A DNA stretch of 37,531 nucleotides from a bacterium. Lineage in GTDB: Bacteria > Vulcanimicrobiota > Xenobia > Xenobiales > JADMJV01. Below, piece after piece: positions 1-8,630 of this stretch. Numbering within the stretch: the stretch's first letter is position 1; every line of letters starts with the position of its first letter. The stretch covers positions 1 through 37,531 of the forward strand of contig JASBRJ010000047.1 of the NCBI GenBank assembly GCA_030149525.1, given 5' to 3'. The notes below the pieces were generated by a model that worked only from the letters and a program-made list of their open reading frames with translations, searched no databases and was not told the DNA's origin. A program made the position numbers and the translations under genes.

Positions 1-1
1 G

Positions 2-433
2 GACTATCATGACTCGCCGCTCACTCCTCTCTACCCCTTTGGATTCGGGCTCACCACCTCAACGTTTGAGTTGTCGAAGCCTGAGGTTTCCGGGACAGGC
101 TGGCCCGTCAAAGTGAAGGTCACCCTTACCAACACCGGGAGCCGCACCGCGGATGAGACCCCTCAGCTTTACCTCTCCGACGAAGTGCGCAGTGTGACTC
201 CGCCTCGCCGGGAACTCAAAGGGTTTCAGCGTGTTCGCCTGGCTCCGGGAGACTCCAAGGAGATCGAATTTTCCATTGAGCGATCCGATCTTGAGTTTGT
301 AGGCCTGGATATGAAGAAAACCTTCGAGCCTGGCTGGTATTCTCTTGCAGTGGGAACCGATAGTACGGCCCCGTTCAGTTTCCGCTTTAAGGTGGAAGAG
401 ACAGGATTAGCCGAGGTTCAATCGGGAGAATAG
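2..433 (+). CDS. GH3 family beta-glucosidase, C-terminal fragment
   Basis: The open frame runs in from the left edge, so only about the last 143 residues are visible. They match the fibronectin type III-like domain that ends family 3 glycoside hydrolases. The segment PFGFGLTTSTFE is the usual entry to this domain. It is followed by a beta-sandwich with TNTGSR, QLYLSD, RELKGFQRV and LAPGDSKEIEF, then a closing GWYSLAVG strand. The catalytic domains lie outside the window, so substrate (beta-glucoside, xyloside or other) cannot be told. The stop at 431-433 lies five bases before the kinase start at 439, so the two may be co-transcribed. Domain identity is confident; enzyme specificity is unknown. 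Confidence 0.85.
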   Translation, partial: DYHDSPLTPLYPFGFGLTTSTFELSKPEVSGTGWPVKVKVTLTNTGSRTADETPQLYLSDEVRSVTPPRRELKGFQRVRLAPGDSKEIEFSIERSDLEFVGLDMKKTFEPGWYSLAVGTDSTAPFSFRFKVEETGLAEVQSGE

Positions 434-438
434 CAATC

Positions 439-1716
439 TTGAAGAAGGGGTCATTCATCAGGGGGAAGGTGGGCTCTACGCTCGTCCTTGTTGGTTTTTT
501 GTGCGGTCAGGCCCTGGCCGACGGTCTTCCCATTCGCGTGGACACTCCACGACCGGCCGCCGTTTATATTCGCGGAGTGGATTCCGGAGAGGCTTTTCGC
601 AAGCTCTCAGACTCCACCCCAGCCACCTATCAGGCCGCAGCGGGAGAACGGATCGATATTCGAGCAACCTCTCAGGAGGGGTTCTTCATCCGGTGGGAGG
701 GGAACCGCCAGAACGTTGCCGGGCCCGCCAACATCACCATTCGTCTTGAGAAAGCGGTGGCCTGGGAACGGGTGGCTCTGGTGGCAGGCGGTGGGGCCTT
801 GCTCTTAATCGGGCTTTTTGTGGGCTACCGGCGGCGCACTAAGATGGAAGTGGAAGTGGCTCGTTCCCAAATCATGTCGCTCACCGAAAGAGCGGCAAGC
901 GCCGAGAAGGTGGGCAGTGTGGCTCGAACTCTTGGCTCCTACAAAGTTCTGGGCAAGTTAGGTGCCGGTGCCATGGGGGTGGTTTACAAGGTGGAGAACT
1001 CCGGCGGAGATATTTTTGCCGCCAAAGTTCCCAACGAGATGGATGATCGGGTTCGCCGCGAGGCTGAGGTTTCGGCTAGTCTTCTCTCGCCCAATATCGT
1101 CAAGTTTTACGGCCTGGAGGAGGGGGAGACTAGCTTCTTGCTCATGGAGTTCCTGGATGGCGAGACCGTTCATGAGTGGCTGGCGACGGCAAGCGCCGTG
1201 AGCTTTGAAGAGCTTGATAATCTGGTGACTCAGCTCCTGGACGGGCTGGAAGTGGCCCACAATCAGGGGGTTTATCACCGGGATCTCAAACCGGAGAACC
1301 TCTTCTTGTGCCGAGAGGGCGGAAAACAGATTCTTAAGATTATGGACTTCGGTCTCGCCGCTTCCGTGAACGCTGCACGGTTAACCCGCACCGGCCAAGC
1401 CATGGGTACTCCCATTTACGCCTCTCCTGAACAACTCCAGGGCGACCCTGTAGATTGCACCACCGACCTCTATTCGGTGGGTGTTTTCATTTTCGAACTG
1501 GCCACCGGCAAACTGCCCTGGAAGAAGACGGACCCGGTGGCTTTGACCTTGCAAAAATTCAAGCCTCTCCCTGACGAACCGGTGGTTTTTCGTCCCGACC
1601 TTCCCATGGAATGGAACCGGTTGGTCGTCGACCTACTTCAGGGCGACTCCTCCAAGCGACCCCAGTCGGTGGCCGAAGTAAGAGCCAGGTGGCAAAGCGG
1701 TCGCCAAGGAGTTTAA
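439..1716 (+). CDS. Membrane Ser/Thr protein kinase with exported N-terminal domain
   Basis: A 425-residue Hanks-type kinase. The start is TTG at 439, with GGGAGA about 9 bases upstream. Residues 1-27 look like a signal peptide or anchor ending ALADG. Residues 30-105 form a small beta-rich domain resembling PEGA-type domains. A transmembrane helix spans about 110-130 and the kinase domain about 167-420. The glycine loop GAGAMG is at 175-180, the catalytic lysine in FAAK at 196, HRDLKPEN at 280-287, DFG at 303-305 and SPE (in place of APE) at 329-331. All catalytic residues are present, so activity is expected. The order of domains is opposite to PknB, where the kinase is N-terminal: here the outside part comes first. 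The ligand of the outside domain is unknown. The gene ends tail to tail with the HAMP protein gene, overlapping it by 4 bases. Confidence 0.92.
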   Translation: MKKGSFIRGKVGSTLVLVGFLCGQALADGLPIRVDTPRPAAVYIRGVDSGEAFRKLSDSTPATYQAAAGERIDIRATSQEGFFIRWEGNRQNVAGPANITIRLEKAVAWERVALVAGGGALLLIGLFVGYRRRTKMEVEVARSQIMSLTERAASAEKVGSVARTLGSYKVLGKLGAGAMGVVYKVENSGGDIFAAKVPNEMDDRVRREAEVSASLLSPNIVKFYGLEEGETSFLLMEFLDGETVHEWLATASAVSFEELDNLVTQLLDGLEVAHNQGVYHRDLKPENLFLCREGGKQILKIMDFGLAASVNAARLTRTGQAMGTPIYASPEQLQGDPVDCTTDLYSVGVFIFELATGKLPWKKTDPVALTLQKFKPLPDEPVVFRPDLPMEWNRLVVDLLQGDSSKRPQSVAEVRARWQSGRQGV

Positions 1717-2573
1717 GACTTAGAGCTTTTGGCCCTCACGGCGTTCATAAACTCGGCAAAGGCTTCTTCCAGGGGTGTGAGCTTGTCGTACTCTCGAAAA
1801 CGGAGCTCCACATCTCTTTCTCCCGCGGCCACCCGTTCAAAAGTACGGGCAAGCTTCACATGAACTCCGGCCAAACGATGAGCCGTCACGGCGGCTCCAA
1901 ACATCACTCCAATAACGGCAAAAAGAAGAAGAGCCGTAAGCAGCGTTACGGCGTTATGGAGATCGATATCCTGGCCCCGGACGGTTATGAGGAACACGTA
2001 GAGGTTAGCGGCTAGGTAGTTGGTGAGAAGATTTCCGCAGGTGAGAGAGAGCCACAGGCTCATGTAATGGATGTGGTGCTTTGAGGTCTGATCCAGGTTT
2101 CTTAAGCTGCGGCGGTTGCCTGCCCCGGTCCGGGGTTTCGCTTTCTTCTCGTTGGGAGCGTCTGCAGAGGCCTCGACCACGGGGTTTTCCAGACATTCCA
2201 TCATCTCATTGAACGCTTCGGCCACCTCTTCCAGGCGATCGGTCCTCCGATAACGGAGTCGGACGGAGAAGTCCTGGGCTGCCTCCTTGAGAGTTCGCTC
2301 GGTTCGGATATGGACGCCCACCAGGCGATGGGCCCAGATCCGGCCGATGAGTTGGATGCACACAAGCATGCCGAGGAAAACAATGATGGAGAAGAGGCCG
2401 AGGCCGATGGGCAGAAAGTCGGGCTGAGGAATTACCTCTTGTTGGAGGGAAAGAAGAAAAACGATTTCGGTCACGACCAGCAACAAAGAGTTCAGAAGGA
2501 CCCAGTAGATCATGTAGGTCCAGTGATACTTCTTGGTGAGCTTGATATTCTTGATCGAACGTTTTTCTTCCAT
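1713..2573 (-). CDS. Tandem TM-HAMP membrane protein without output domain
   Basis: The protein is an internal duplication. Each half has two hydrophobic helices (about 18-42 and 55-77; about 170-197 and 209-230) followed by a HAMP-like segment of about 50 residues. The two HAMP segments begin AHRLVGVH and AHRLAGVH and continue with similar heptad patterns ending in EEVAEAFNEM and LEEAFAEFM. No kinase, cyclase or methyl-accepting domain follows, so it may pass signals to a partner or be structural. I chose the ATG at 2573 (286 residues). An in-frame ATG at 2723 would give 336 residues but would lie inside the upstream gene, and neither has a clear Shine-Dalgarno; a GTG at 2627 is also possible. 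Function is unknown. Confidence 0.75.
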   Translation of the reverse strand: MEEKRSIKNIKLTKKYHWTYMIYWVLLNSLLLVVTEIVFLLSLQQEVIPQPDFLPIGLGLFSIIVFLGMLVCIQLIGRIWAHRLVGVHIRTERTLKEAAQDFSVRLRYRRTDRLEEVAEAFNEMMECLENPVVEASADAPNEKKAKPRTGAGNRRSLRNLDQTSKHHIHYMSLWLSLTCGNLLTNYLAANLYVFLITVRGQDIDLHNAVTLLTALLLFAVIGVMFGAAVTAHRLAGVHVKLARTFERVAAGERDVELRFREYDKLTPLEEAFAEFMNAVRAKSSKS

Positions 2574-2685
2574 TGAAGTTTGCTTCGTTGTCGGTGGGCT
2601 GAGCTCCCAGTGGCGAGGAGAAAACGGCACACGGCTTGGGCGGGTCTCTTCAGGAAACTCCGGGTCCGGGCTATCGTTGAAGAGT

Positions 2686-3249
2686 TCAGTCGTAGGCAAC
2701 CTCTTTGACCTGGATACCGCCATTGTCGGTGATCAGATAAACAGATCCGTCTTTCATGACCGATTTGGTGCCGTCTATCTCGACCGTCATCTGATCGCCC
2801 TTTTGGATTCCGACCTTCACGGTTCGGAGGCCGTTGGCACCGGCTTTGGTGACCTTGCGAGTCTTCTGGGTGGAGTCGGCCATGGTCAAGTTGAGTTGGA
2901 GATCTCGACCGGTGGCGTTGATCACTTGGGCGCCGTGTCCTCTTCGAGCCCCCTGAAACTGCCCGGCCTTAGAGACGGCAAATCGATTCTGGCTGGCAAA
3001 ATTCAGGATGTAAACATCGCCCGCTTGGCGCTCATCTCGAAACAGGTCCGAGCCGTCTTTCGACTTCACAACCAGAATTTCGGTGCTACCCGGTGAAAGC
3101 TTCTGTCCGATGGGGGCGGTCAAATCTGTTGAGGCGGTGATATCGACGCCGTTGATCTGAAGCGGTTGTCCGGTGAAGTTGAGAAAGCGCATCTCCGCGT
3201 TGGCGTTCAGGGCGGTGAGGGCGATAAAGGCAAGAGCTAGACGTTTCAT
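2686..3249 (-). CDS. Exported hypothetical protein, two similar beta-domains
   Basis: A 187-residue protein with a short signal peptide, cut near ALNANAEM at residue 18-19. The mature part is beta-rich, and two halves look alike: one begins RFLNFTGQPLQINGV, the other QVINATGRDLQLNLT, each with a short hydrophobic strand around a conserved N-x-T-G. This resembles the duplicated small-domain layout of periplasmic AlgF-like proteins, but similarity is too weak to name it. It probably resides in the periplasm or outside the cell. It sits in a run of small exported proteins on the minus strand. Function unknown. Confidence 0.72.
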   Translation of the reverse strand: MKRLALAFIALTALNANAEMRFLNFTGQPLQINGVDITASTDLTAPIGQKLSPGSTEILVVKSKDGSDLFRDERQAGDVYILNFASQNRFAVSKAGQFQGARRGHGAQVINATGRDLQLNLTMADSTQKTRKVTKAGANGLRTVKVGIQKGDQMTVEIDGTKSVMKDGSVYLITDNGGIQVKEVAYD

Positions 3250-3305
3250 GTTAGGTGTCCTTCAACGTTCAACAGCACATTCATTCCTACTCTCAGAGAA
3301 GCATG

Positions 3306-3338
3306 ACGGGCCTCGAAGTGAGTCACTGCGAGGCCCGT
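3306..3338. terminator. Strong 10-bp hairpin between two small exported genes
   Basis: ACGGGCCTCG at 3306-3315 pairs perfectly with CGAGGCCCGT at 3329-3338. The loop contains a second small palindrome, AGTGA/TCACT. On the minus strand it lies 22 bases after the stop of the 3361-3720 gene, where a terminator would be expected. There is no clean T-run after it on either strand, so it could equally be an mRNA-stabilising stem or a processing site. Confidence 0.4.
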
Positions 3339-3360
3339 GGGGTTCTATCTGGAACGATTC

Positions 3361-3720
3361 TTAGTAACGCCTGTTCTGCATCATTCTCCTGTTACGGTTT
3401 CGCATCTCCAGATAATCTTCTTGATAAAGGTTATGATCGTAGAGAGATTCATAGTAGTCGGCCCCACGGTCACCGGTCCAGATGTAAGGATCGTCGTCGG
3501 TGATTCGGCCATAGTCTTCCAGGTAATAGGAACGCTCTTCATCGAGAGCGGCGGTGTCATGCTCTTGAATATGGTAGTGGTTGGTGTCGTAGATTCCGTC
3601 GCCGTCCGTATCGGTCATATGTCGCTCGATGGTGTACTTCCCGTCGGAATAGTAACCGGTTTGAGCGGAGGCAACTCCTGCCAGCAGAAGGGTTCCAAGC
3701 GCGATATATTTGATATTCAT
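3361..3720 (-). CDS. Small acidic exported protein with a DxDxDG motif
   Basis: A 119-residue protein. The ATG at 3720 is preceded by AGGAG at about 8 bases, which favours it over the ATG at 3735 that overlaps this ribosome site. A signal peptide ends near GVASAQ at about residue 20. The mature protein is rich in Asp, Tyr and Arg. It has one DTDGDGIYD segment, the pattern of a calcium-binding EF-hand or thrombospondin-type 3 loop, at about residue 40. The tail is Arg/Asn/Met-rich (RNRNRRMMQNRRY). It is probably periplasmic or surface-exposed and may bind calcium. No family recognised. Confidence 0.72.
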   Translation of the reverse strand: MNIKYIALGTLLLAGVASAQTGYYSDGKYTIERHMTDTDGDGIYDTNHYHIQEHDTAALDEERSYYLEDYGRITDDDPYIWTGDRGADYYESLYDHNLYQEDYLEMRNRNRRMMQNRRY

Positions 3721-3832
3721 AAGTAGTCTCCTCATTCTTCAATTGGATCCTCATTATGTGTCGCCTGGTCTTTTGGCCGAAGCCACACAAGCATAATACC
3801 CCCCCACCATATGTTCCATAGAACTCGTTGGT

Positions 3833-4339
3833 TTATTTTCGGTCTTTCAAGACCCGAATCTCTTTGATTCCGGTGGGCTGTTGTACGCCGAGAACGGTGG
3901 AAAAATTGGTTCTGAAGAAAAGCAACTGGACCGGTCGGTCGTCTCCCGTTTGAAAGAGCCGCCAGCGACCCTGGTGCTTTTGCAGGTTGAACTTCATACT
4001 TCCATAGCGAGCCGTGGGGACGACACCCTCGAGGTAGCTCAGGCTGGCCTCCCCACCAGTCTCGGGGTCAAAGTTGAGAATGTCCATCTTGAGGACAGCC
4101 TTGCCCTTGTACTCTCGAAGGTTCACGCCTTTGTTGAGATCCTCCAAACGGTAGACACCCATGACAAGATCGTAGGCTCGGTGAACCAGTTCGTAAGGAG
4201 TACCGTTTTCGTCTAGCTCCAAATACAATCGGTCATCTCGTTCATTGAAGTCGTTGCGGGTTTTCACCAGAAGAACTTCTTTCGCGACGCAACTGGCCGT
4301 CGTGAGAAAGATCAATGTCAACAGGAAGAGGCGCTGCAT
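3833..4339 (-). CDS. Exported hypothetical protein, possible lipoprotein
   Basis: A 168-residue protein. I use the ATG at 4339, which puts a hydrophobic signal at the very N-terminus; an upstream GTG at 4354 adds five residues. The signal ends LTTASC, an imperfect lipobox, so lipidation at this Cys is possible but not certain. The rest is a soluble beta-rich domain with no transmembrane segments and no recognised motif. It contains GGEASLSYLEGVVP and KFNLQKHQGRWRLFQTGD. It lies downstream of the oxidase block on the same strand, about 85 bases after the ctaF stop, but it has no obvious link to respiration. Confidence 0.7.
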   Translation of the reverse strand: MQRLFLLTLIFLTTASCVAKEVLLVKTRNDFNERDDRLYLELDENGTPYELVHRAYDLVMGVYRLEDLNKGVNLREYKGKAVLKMDILNFDPETGGEASLSYLEGVVPTARYGSMKFNLQKHQGRWRLFQTGDDRPVQLLFFRTNFSTVLGVQQPTGIKEIRVLKDRK

Positions 4340-4423
4340 GGGCTGAGATTCCACTCGTTATGCTAGGGGTCTTCTTTTTTTTGCTGATGACAACTGACTT
4401 GCCGAGTTCCCTAAAGCCGCCTA

Positions 4424-4678
4424 TCAGAAGCCGAGTCTGCTGAAGTAGTCGGCCAGGGTGAACCCAAACAGGATGAGCAGCCAGAACAGAACGGCACCTG
4501 CCACGAATTTTGTGAGGGGCGACTCTTTCCTGAGATGCATAAAAAACGCTATGACAAGAGCTGCTTTGGTCACGGCGATGGCAAGAGCCATGAGAAAGCC
4601 CAGATGGTATTGCCAAGCTACCACTGTGAGTCCAAGAAGAAGCATTAAGCTGAGCCAGACCAGAAGATGCGTTTTCAT
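4424..4678 (-). CDS. ctaF: Cytochrome c oxidase subunit IV
   Basis: An 84-residue membrane protein with three hydrophobic helices and the short loop FFMHLRKESPLTK, typical of prokaryotic subunit IV (CtaF/CoxD-like). The ATG at 4678 shares a 4-base ATGA overlap with the ctaE stop. The much longer upstream frame is only read-back into ctaE. This subunit binds no cofactor and is thought to stabilise the oxidase. It is the last gene of the respiratory block. Confidence 0.88.
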   Translation of the reverse strand: MKTHLLVWLSLMLLLGLTVVAWQYHLGFLMALAIAVTKAALVIAFFMHLRKESPLTKFVAGAVLFWLLILFGFTLADYFSRLGF

Positions 4679-5319
4679 GAAGCTCCTCCCACGAGATAAA
4701 GGAAAGGAAAAAGAAAGATCCACACTAGATCGACCAGATGCCAATAGATCCCCGACAGCACGACGGGCGAAGGATCCGGGACCCAGTGGGCTCGATAACG
4801 GCAGACCCAGGCGAACCAAAGATTCACCAGGACGCCGATGGTGACATGGATCGCATGAAGGGCGGTAGAAGTGAAATAGAACCAGAAGAAGAGGAGCAGT
4901 CCAGGGAGATGCTCGCCCTCGTAAGTGAAGTTGAGTCCCGGCACTCGGGCGCGCTCATACTCTTCATACCATTCGTAGGCTTTGATTCCGAGAAAGCAAA
5001 TTCCCATGACAGCGGTGAGGAGCAGCAGCCAGGAGGCGGTTCGATACTTCTTATCTTCCGCTTTCGAGACCGCTACGGCCACGCTGAACGAACTAGTTAA
5101 CAGGATAGCGGTATTGACTGCTCCCAGAAACTGGTTGAGTTCATGGCTTCCTTCTGTGAAGGCCTCGGGATGAGTCATTCGGCCGATCAGGTAGACGAGA
5201 AAGATTCCGGCAAACAGCATGATCTCCGAGGCCACAAAAACCCAGGCCCCCAGACGGTACGCATCCTTCTGCTGACGGAGATCGGAAAACTGCATTCCCA
5301 ATTCTGGCGGACTACTCAT
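4675..5319 (-). CDS. ctaE: Cytochrome c oxidase subunit III
   Basis: A 214-residue subunit III. ATG at 5319 overlaps the end of ctaD by 8 bases. It has five transmembrane helices, as in the short form of the family. Landmarks are [11 protein letters not shown] in the first helix, [26 protein letters not shown] with the conserved His pair, and the ending [18 protein letters not shown]. It holds no metal and helps proton uptake and stability of the oxidase core. An upstream frame extension of 39 residues lies inside ctaD and is rejected. Confidence 0.93.
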   Translation of the reverse strand: MSSPPELGMQFSDLRQQKDAYRLGAWVFVASEIMLFAGIFLVYLIGRMTHPEAFTEGSHELNQFLGAVNTAILLTSSFSVAVAVSKAEDKKYRTASWLLLLTAVMGICFLGIKAYEWYEEYERARVPGLNFTYEGEHLPGLLLFFWFYFTSTALHAIHVTIGVLVNLWFAWVCRYRAHWVPDPSPVVLSGIYWHLVDLVWIFLFPFLYLVGGAS

Positions 5320-6895
5320 GACCCGGCCTCGGATAACGATAAGGTTGTTCGACAACGGGAATTGTCTCGAAGTTATGATGAGGGGGTGGTGAAGAGACCT
5401 TCCATTCAAGCCCGGCGGCATTCCAAGGATCGGCACCGGCCGGTCGACCTTTTATCAACGACCAGGTGAAATAGGCCAGGGGGAGAGCGTAGCCGAGAGC
5501 GAGGAGAACGGCCCCTGCCGAAGAGATCACATTCAGAAACTCAAACTGTTCGGGATAGGCGTAATAACGGCGAGGCATCCCTAGATAGCCGAGGATGAAT
5601 TGGGGTAAGAAGGTTCCATTGAAGCCCAAAAAGATCAGGACGGCAGAGATTCGGCCCAACGTTTCCGGGTAGAGTTTTCCCGTCATCTTCGGCCACCAGA
5701 AGTGAAGTCCGCCCAGGTAAGCCATAAGCATTCCCCCCACCATAATGAAATGGAAGTGGGCCACCACGAAAAAAGTGTCGGTGAGGTGGACATCGACGGC
5801 GAGAGTAGCCAGGAAAAGCCCGGTCAGTCCTCCGATGGTGAAGAGACCCATAAAACCCAGGGCATAAAGCATGGGAGTGTCGAAGCGGATGGAGCCTTTG
5901 TAGAGGGTGGCCGTCCAGCTGAACACTTTGATCCCTGAGGGAACCGCGACCAAAAAACTCAAGAAACTGAAGACCAACCCCGCGTAAAGGGATTGCCCGG
6001 CCGCAAACATATGATGGCCCCAAACCAGGAATCCGAAGACGGCGATAGCCAGACTCGAGCCGGCAATGAACTTGTATCCGAAGATGGGTCGGCGGGCAAA
6101 GCAGGGCAGAATCTCACTGATCACTCCCATCCCCGGCAGAATCATAATGTACACGGCGGGGTGGGAGTAGAACCAGAAGAGATGTTGGAACAACAGAGGA
6201 TCGCCGCCGAGCGCCGGGTCGAAGATGCCTACCCCGAAGAGGCGTTCCGCCGCGATGAGTACCAGAGTCACGGAGAGAATAGGGGTGGCTAGAACCATGA
6301 TCAGACTGGTGGCATAGAGAGTCCAGACAAAAAGAGGCAATCTGGTCCAGGTCATCTCAGGGGCTCGAAGGCTGTGGACGGTGACAATGAAGTTCAGGCC
6401 GCTAAAGATCGATGAGAATCCAACGATGAAGATGCCGGCGGCCATCATGATGACATGACTGTTGGTGTATGTGGTGCTGTACGGCGTGTAGAAAGTCCAT
6501 CCGGTGTCGACTCCTCCGATGATGATGGACCATAACGTGAGCAGCCCACCAAAAAGGAAGACGTACCAACTCAGCAAGTTGAGTCGAGGAAAAGCGAGAT
6601 CCTTAGCGCCGATCATCAGAGGGAGCAAGAAGTTGCCGAGAGTTGCGGGTATGGACGGAATCAAGAACAGCCACACCATGACGGTTCCGTGTAGGGTGAA
6701 AAGACGATTGTAAACGTCGGCGGAAACCAGGTCTCCCGGCGCGGTGGCGAGTTCCATCCGCATGAGGGTGGCAGCTACGCCGCCGATGATAAAGAAGAAA
6801 GTGATGGTGAGGAGAAACAGGATGCCAATCCTCTTGTGGTCGGTGGTGAGCAACCAGGACTTCAGAGAGACATCTTCATAGAGGTAGTCTTTCAC
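5312..6895 (-). CDS. ctaD: Cytochrome c oxidase subunit I, A2 type (YSHP motif)
   Basis: The 527-residue catalytic subunit of the heme-copper oxidase; it reduces oxygen to water and pumps protons. Ligands visible: His69 for the low-spin heme (HGTVMVW), CuB site YSHPAVY at 243-249 with His245 cross-linkable to Tyr249, HH at 294-295, and VAHFHF with His380 and His382. The K-channel lysine is in SGIK at about 323. The usual D-channel glutamate (GHPEVY in A1 enzymes) is absent, and the Tyr-Ser pair of A2-type enzymes is present instead. The start is GTG at 6895, in a GTGA overlap with ctaC, with GGAGG 6 bases upstream. Confidence 0.97.
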   Translation of the reverse strand: MKDYLYEDVSLKSWLLTTDHKRIGILFLLTITFFFIIGGVAATLMRMELATAPGDLVSADVYNRLFTLHGTVMVWLFLIPSIPATLGNFLLPLMIGAKDLAFPRLNLLSWYVFLFGGLLTLWSIIIGGVDTGWTFYTPYSTTYTNSHVIMMAAGIFIVGFSSIFSGLNFIVTVHSLRAPEMTWTRLPLFVWTLYATSLIMVLATPILSVTLVLIAAERLFGVGIFDPALGGDPLLFQHLFWFYSHPAVYIMILPGMGVISEILPCFARRPIFGYKFIAGSSLAIAVFGFLVWGHHMFAAGQSLYAGLVFSFLSFLVAVPSGIKVFSWTATLYKGSIRFDTPMLYALGFMGLFTIGGLTGLFLATLAVDVHLTDTFFVVAHFHFIMVGGMLMAYLGGLHFWWPKMTGKLYPETLGRISAVLIFLGFNGTFLPQFILGYLGMPRRYYAYPEQFEFLNVISSAGAVLLALGYALPLAYFTWSLIKGRPAGADPWNAAGLEWKVSSPPPHHNFETIPVVEQPYRYPRPGHE

Positions 6896-7854
6896 TTCTT
6901 GCCTCCATCGTCGACGGTGGAGCCGGAGCGACTTCGAATGTAGGCGATGAGATCGAGGAGTTCTTCCTCGGAAAGTCGTCCCTCATAGGTTGGCATGATC
7001 GGTTGGAAACCGGCCACAACTTGGGCCTTTGGTCTTAAGATGGAGCGTCGAAGGTAATCGTCGTCGACCTTTGTGGAGCCACCGGCTTCCAGGCCGACTG
7101 TTGAGCCATAAATACCGTCGAGCAGCGGAGCGCCGGAGACCACCTGACCGTCTTGATACTCATGGCAACTGTCGCAGGCCATCTTAAGGTACAAGCGTTC
7201 ACCACGTTGGACCGAGGTGAGAGGGCTGAGAGCCTGCCACGACTCATACTCCTCAGGTGTGACAACAACCACTTCTCCTTTCATGCGAGAGTGGTCGGTT
7301 CCACAGTACTCGCTGCAGGCGAGCGTGAACCGCCCCAACTTCTTGGGTTCTATCCAAAGATCGGTATAGCGGCCGGGCAAGACATCGTGCTTGGTTCGGA
7401 ATTCCGGTAGGTAGAAGGAATGGATTACATCCCGGCTTATCATCTTGAGCTTGATTTTGGTGCCCAAAGGAACATGAAGGGTGTTGATCTCACGCCGACC
7501 GCTAGGATGCCGTATTTTCCACATCCACTGTCGTCCCACCACCTCGATTTCAAAACTGTCTGTGGGGGCGACCCGCAGATCGTAATAAGCCCGAGCTCCG
7601 AAGATGAACATGACGAGGCTTAAGACAACGGCGCCACCCACCCAACTCAACTCCAAAGGGAGGTGGCCTTCCGGTGGGTTGTCACGATTCACATCGCTTC
7701 CCGCACGATAGCGAATGAGAAAATAGACCACTGCTACCAAAACGCCCAGGGCGAGAAGGCCACAAATGGCGCAAACCACCAGAGCTACCATGTCCACTCC
7801 CGCGGCTCCGGTGTCTGCTTGTTGAGGAAAAAGAGGTACTCCGCCTATCTTCAC
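6892..7854 (-). CDS. ctaC: Cytochrome c oxidase subunit II fused to cytochrome c (caa3)
   Basis: A 320-residue subunit II. GTG at 7854 is in a GTGA overlap with sco and has GGAGG 8 bases upstream; the longer ATG frame lies inside sco. Two transmembrane helices (about 20-48 and 70-88) are followed by the CuA cupredoxin domain, with His145 and [12 protein letters not shown] supplying Cys180, Cys184, His188 and Met191. A C-terminal cytochrome c domain follows, with CDSCH at 227-231 and a likely axial Met in PIMPTYEG. The fusion marks a caa3 oxidase that can receive electrons directly from a partner complex. N-terminal signal cleavage is not obvious. Confidence 0.95.
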   Translation of the reverse strand: MKIGGVPLFPQQADTGAAGVDMVALVVCAICGLLALGVLVAVVYFLIRYRAGSDVNRDNPPEGHLPLELSWVGGAVVLSLVMFIFGARAYYDLRVAPTDSFEIEVVGRQWMWKIRHPSGRREINTLHVPLGTKIKLKMISRDVIHSFYLPEFRTKHDVLPGRYTDLWIEPKKLGRFTLACSEYCGTDHSRMKGEVVVVTPEEYESWQALSPLTSVQRGERLYLKMACDSCHEYQDGQVVSGAPLLDGIYGSTVGLEAGGSTKVDDDYLRRSILRPKAQVVAGFQPIMPTYEGRLSEEELLDLIAYIRSRSGSTVDDGGKK

Positions 7855-8630
7855 GCTCTCTGCCTCCGCTCCCGACGCAGCCAGAAGAAAATGGCCGCCA
7901 TCATCAAGAGTACGGTGGCACAACCGAGGAGCTGGACCAGCCGGTAGACGGCCAAACTGTATTTTCCTGTGGTCGGGTCGTATTGGTAGCAGAGGAGGAG
8001 GACCGGTTGAAGAAACGACCCCTCTTCTTCTCGGCTTGCCTTTTCGATAGCTTGTTCCAAGGAAAGGGCGGGAAAGCGGAGCCCTTGTAGGTAGGAGGAG
8101 ACTTTGCCGCTGGGAGTCAGAACTATCATTCCCGCAGGGTGGGAGATCTGGTCTTTGAGCTTGGCTGAGCGAAAGCCCACAACGGTCTGCAAGGTGTCCA
8201 GAGCCTCAGGTTTCCCCACGAGAAACGGCCAGTCCCGTTGGCCTACGGGATAGGGATAGGCTTTCAGATAACTCTCTCTTTTGGCGGCCGCAAGCTGGGA
8301 AGTTTCTTCCGGGTCCACGCTCACGGTGAGAATGCGAAACTCTTTCCCCACTCGCATTTTGCTTTCAGTGAGACCTTCCACTAAGCCGTCCTGAACCTTA
8401 TGGCAGAGCATAGGGCACTCGTAGTATCCAAGGACTAAGAGAACAGGCTTGTTGTTGAGCAACTCTTTGACGGTAACGTCTTGGCCCCGTTCGTTTCGGA
8501 GAACGAGGTCGAGGGGAACCTGGGCCCCAAGGTGGTGATCGAAGCCTACCTTCAAAGGGTTGTCTCCGGGTTGGGCAAGAGTGTTCAGGCTCATGGCCCA
8601 CAGCAGGGCCAGAAAAAGGAGCTTTTTCAT
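7851..8630 (-). CDS. sco: SCO1/SenC copper chaperone, C-terminally anchored
   Basis: A 259-residue SCO-family protein that delivers copper to the CuA site of subunit II and keeps its cysteines reduced. A signal peptide ends near NTLAQP. A thioredoxin fold follows, with the CPMLC copper motif (Cys72, Cys76) and a conserved-position His in KDQISHPAG. A C-terminal helix, LVQLLGCATVLLMMAAIFFWL, adds a membrane anchor, as seen in SCO genes of alternative complex III clusters. The ATG at 8630 shares an ATGA overlap with the small upstream gene. Its place directly before ctaC fits its role. Confidence 0.93.
   Translation of the reverse strand: MKKLLFLALLWAMSLNTLAQPGDNPLKVGFDHHLGAQVPLDLVLRNERGQDVTVKELLNNKPVLLVLGYYECPMLCHKVQDGLVEGLTESKMRVGKEFRILTVSVDPEETSQLAAAKRESYLKAYPYPVGQRDWPFLVGKPEALDTLQTVVGFRSAKLKDQISHPAGMIVLTPSGKVSSYLQGLRFPALSLEQAIEKASREEEGSFLQPVLLLCYQYDPTTGKYSLAVYRLVQLLGCATVLLMMAAIFFWLRRERRQRA

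Noticed and set aside
1611-2015. A 134-codon open frame on the plus strand bridging two genes
   Set aside because: It starts inside the kinase gene in another phase and runs antisense to the HAMP protein, whose internal duplication proves the minus-strand reading.
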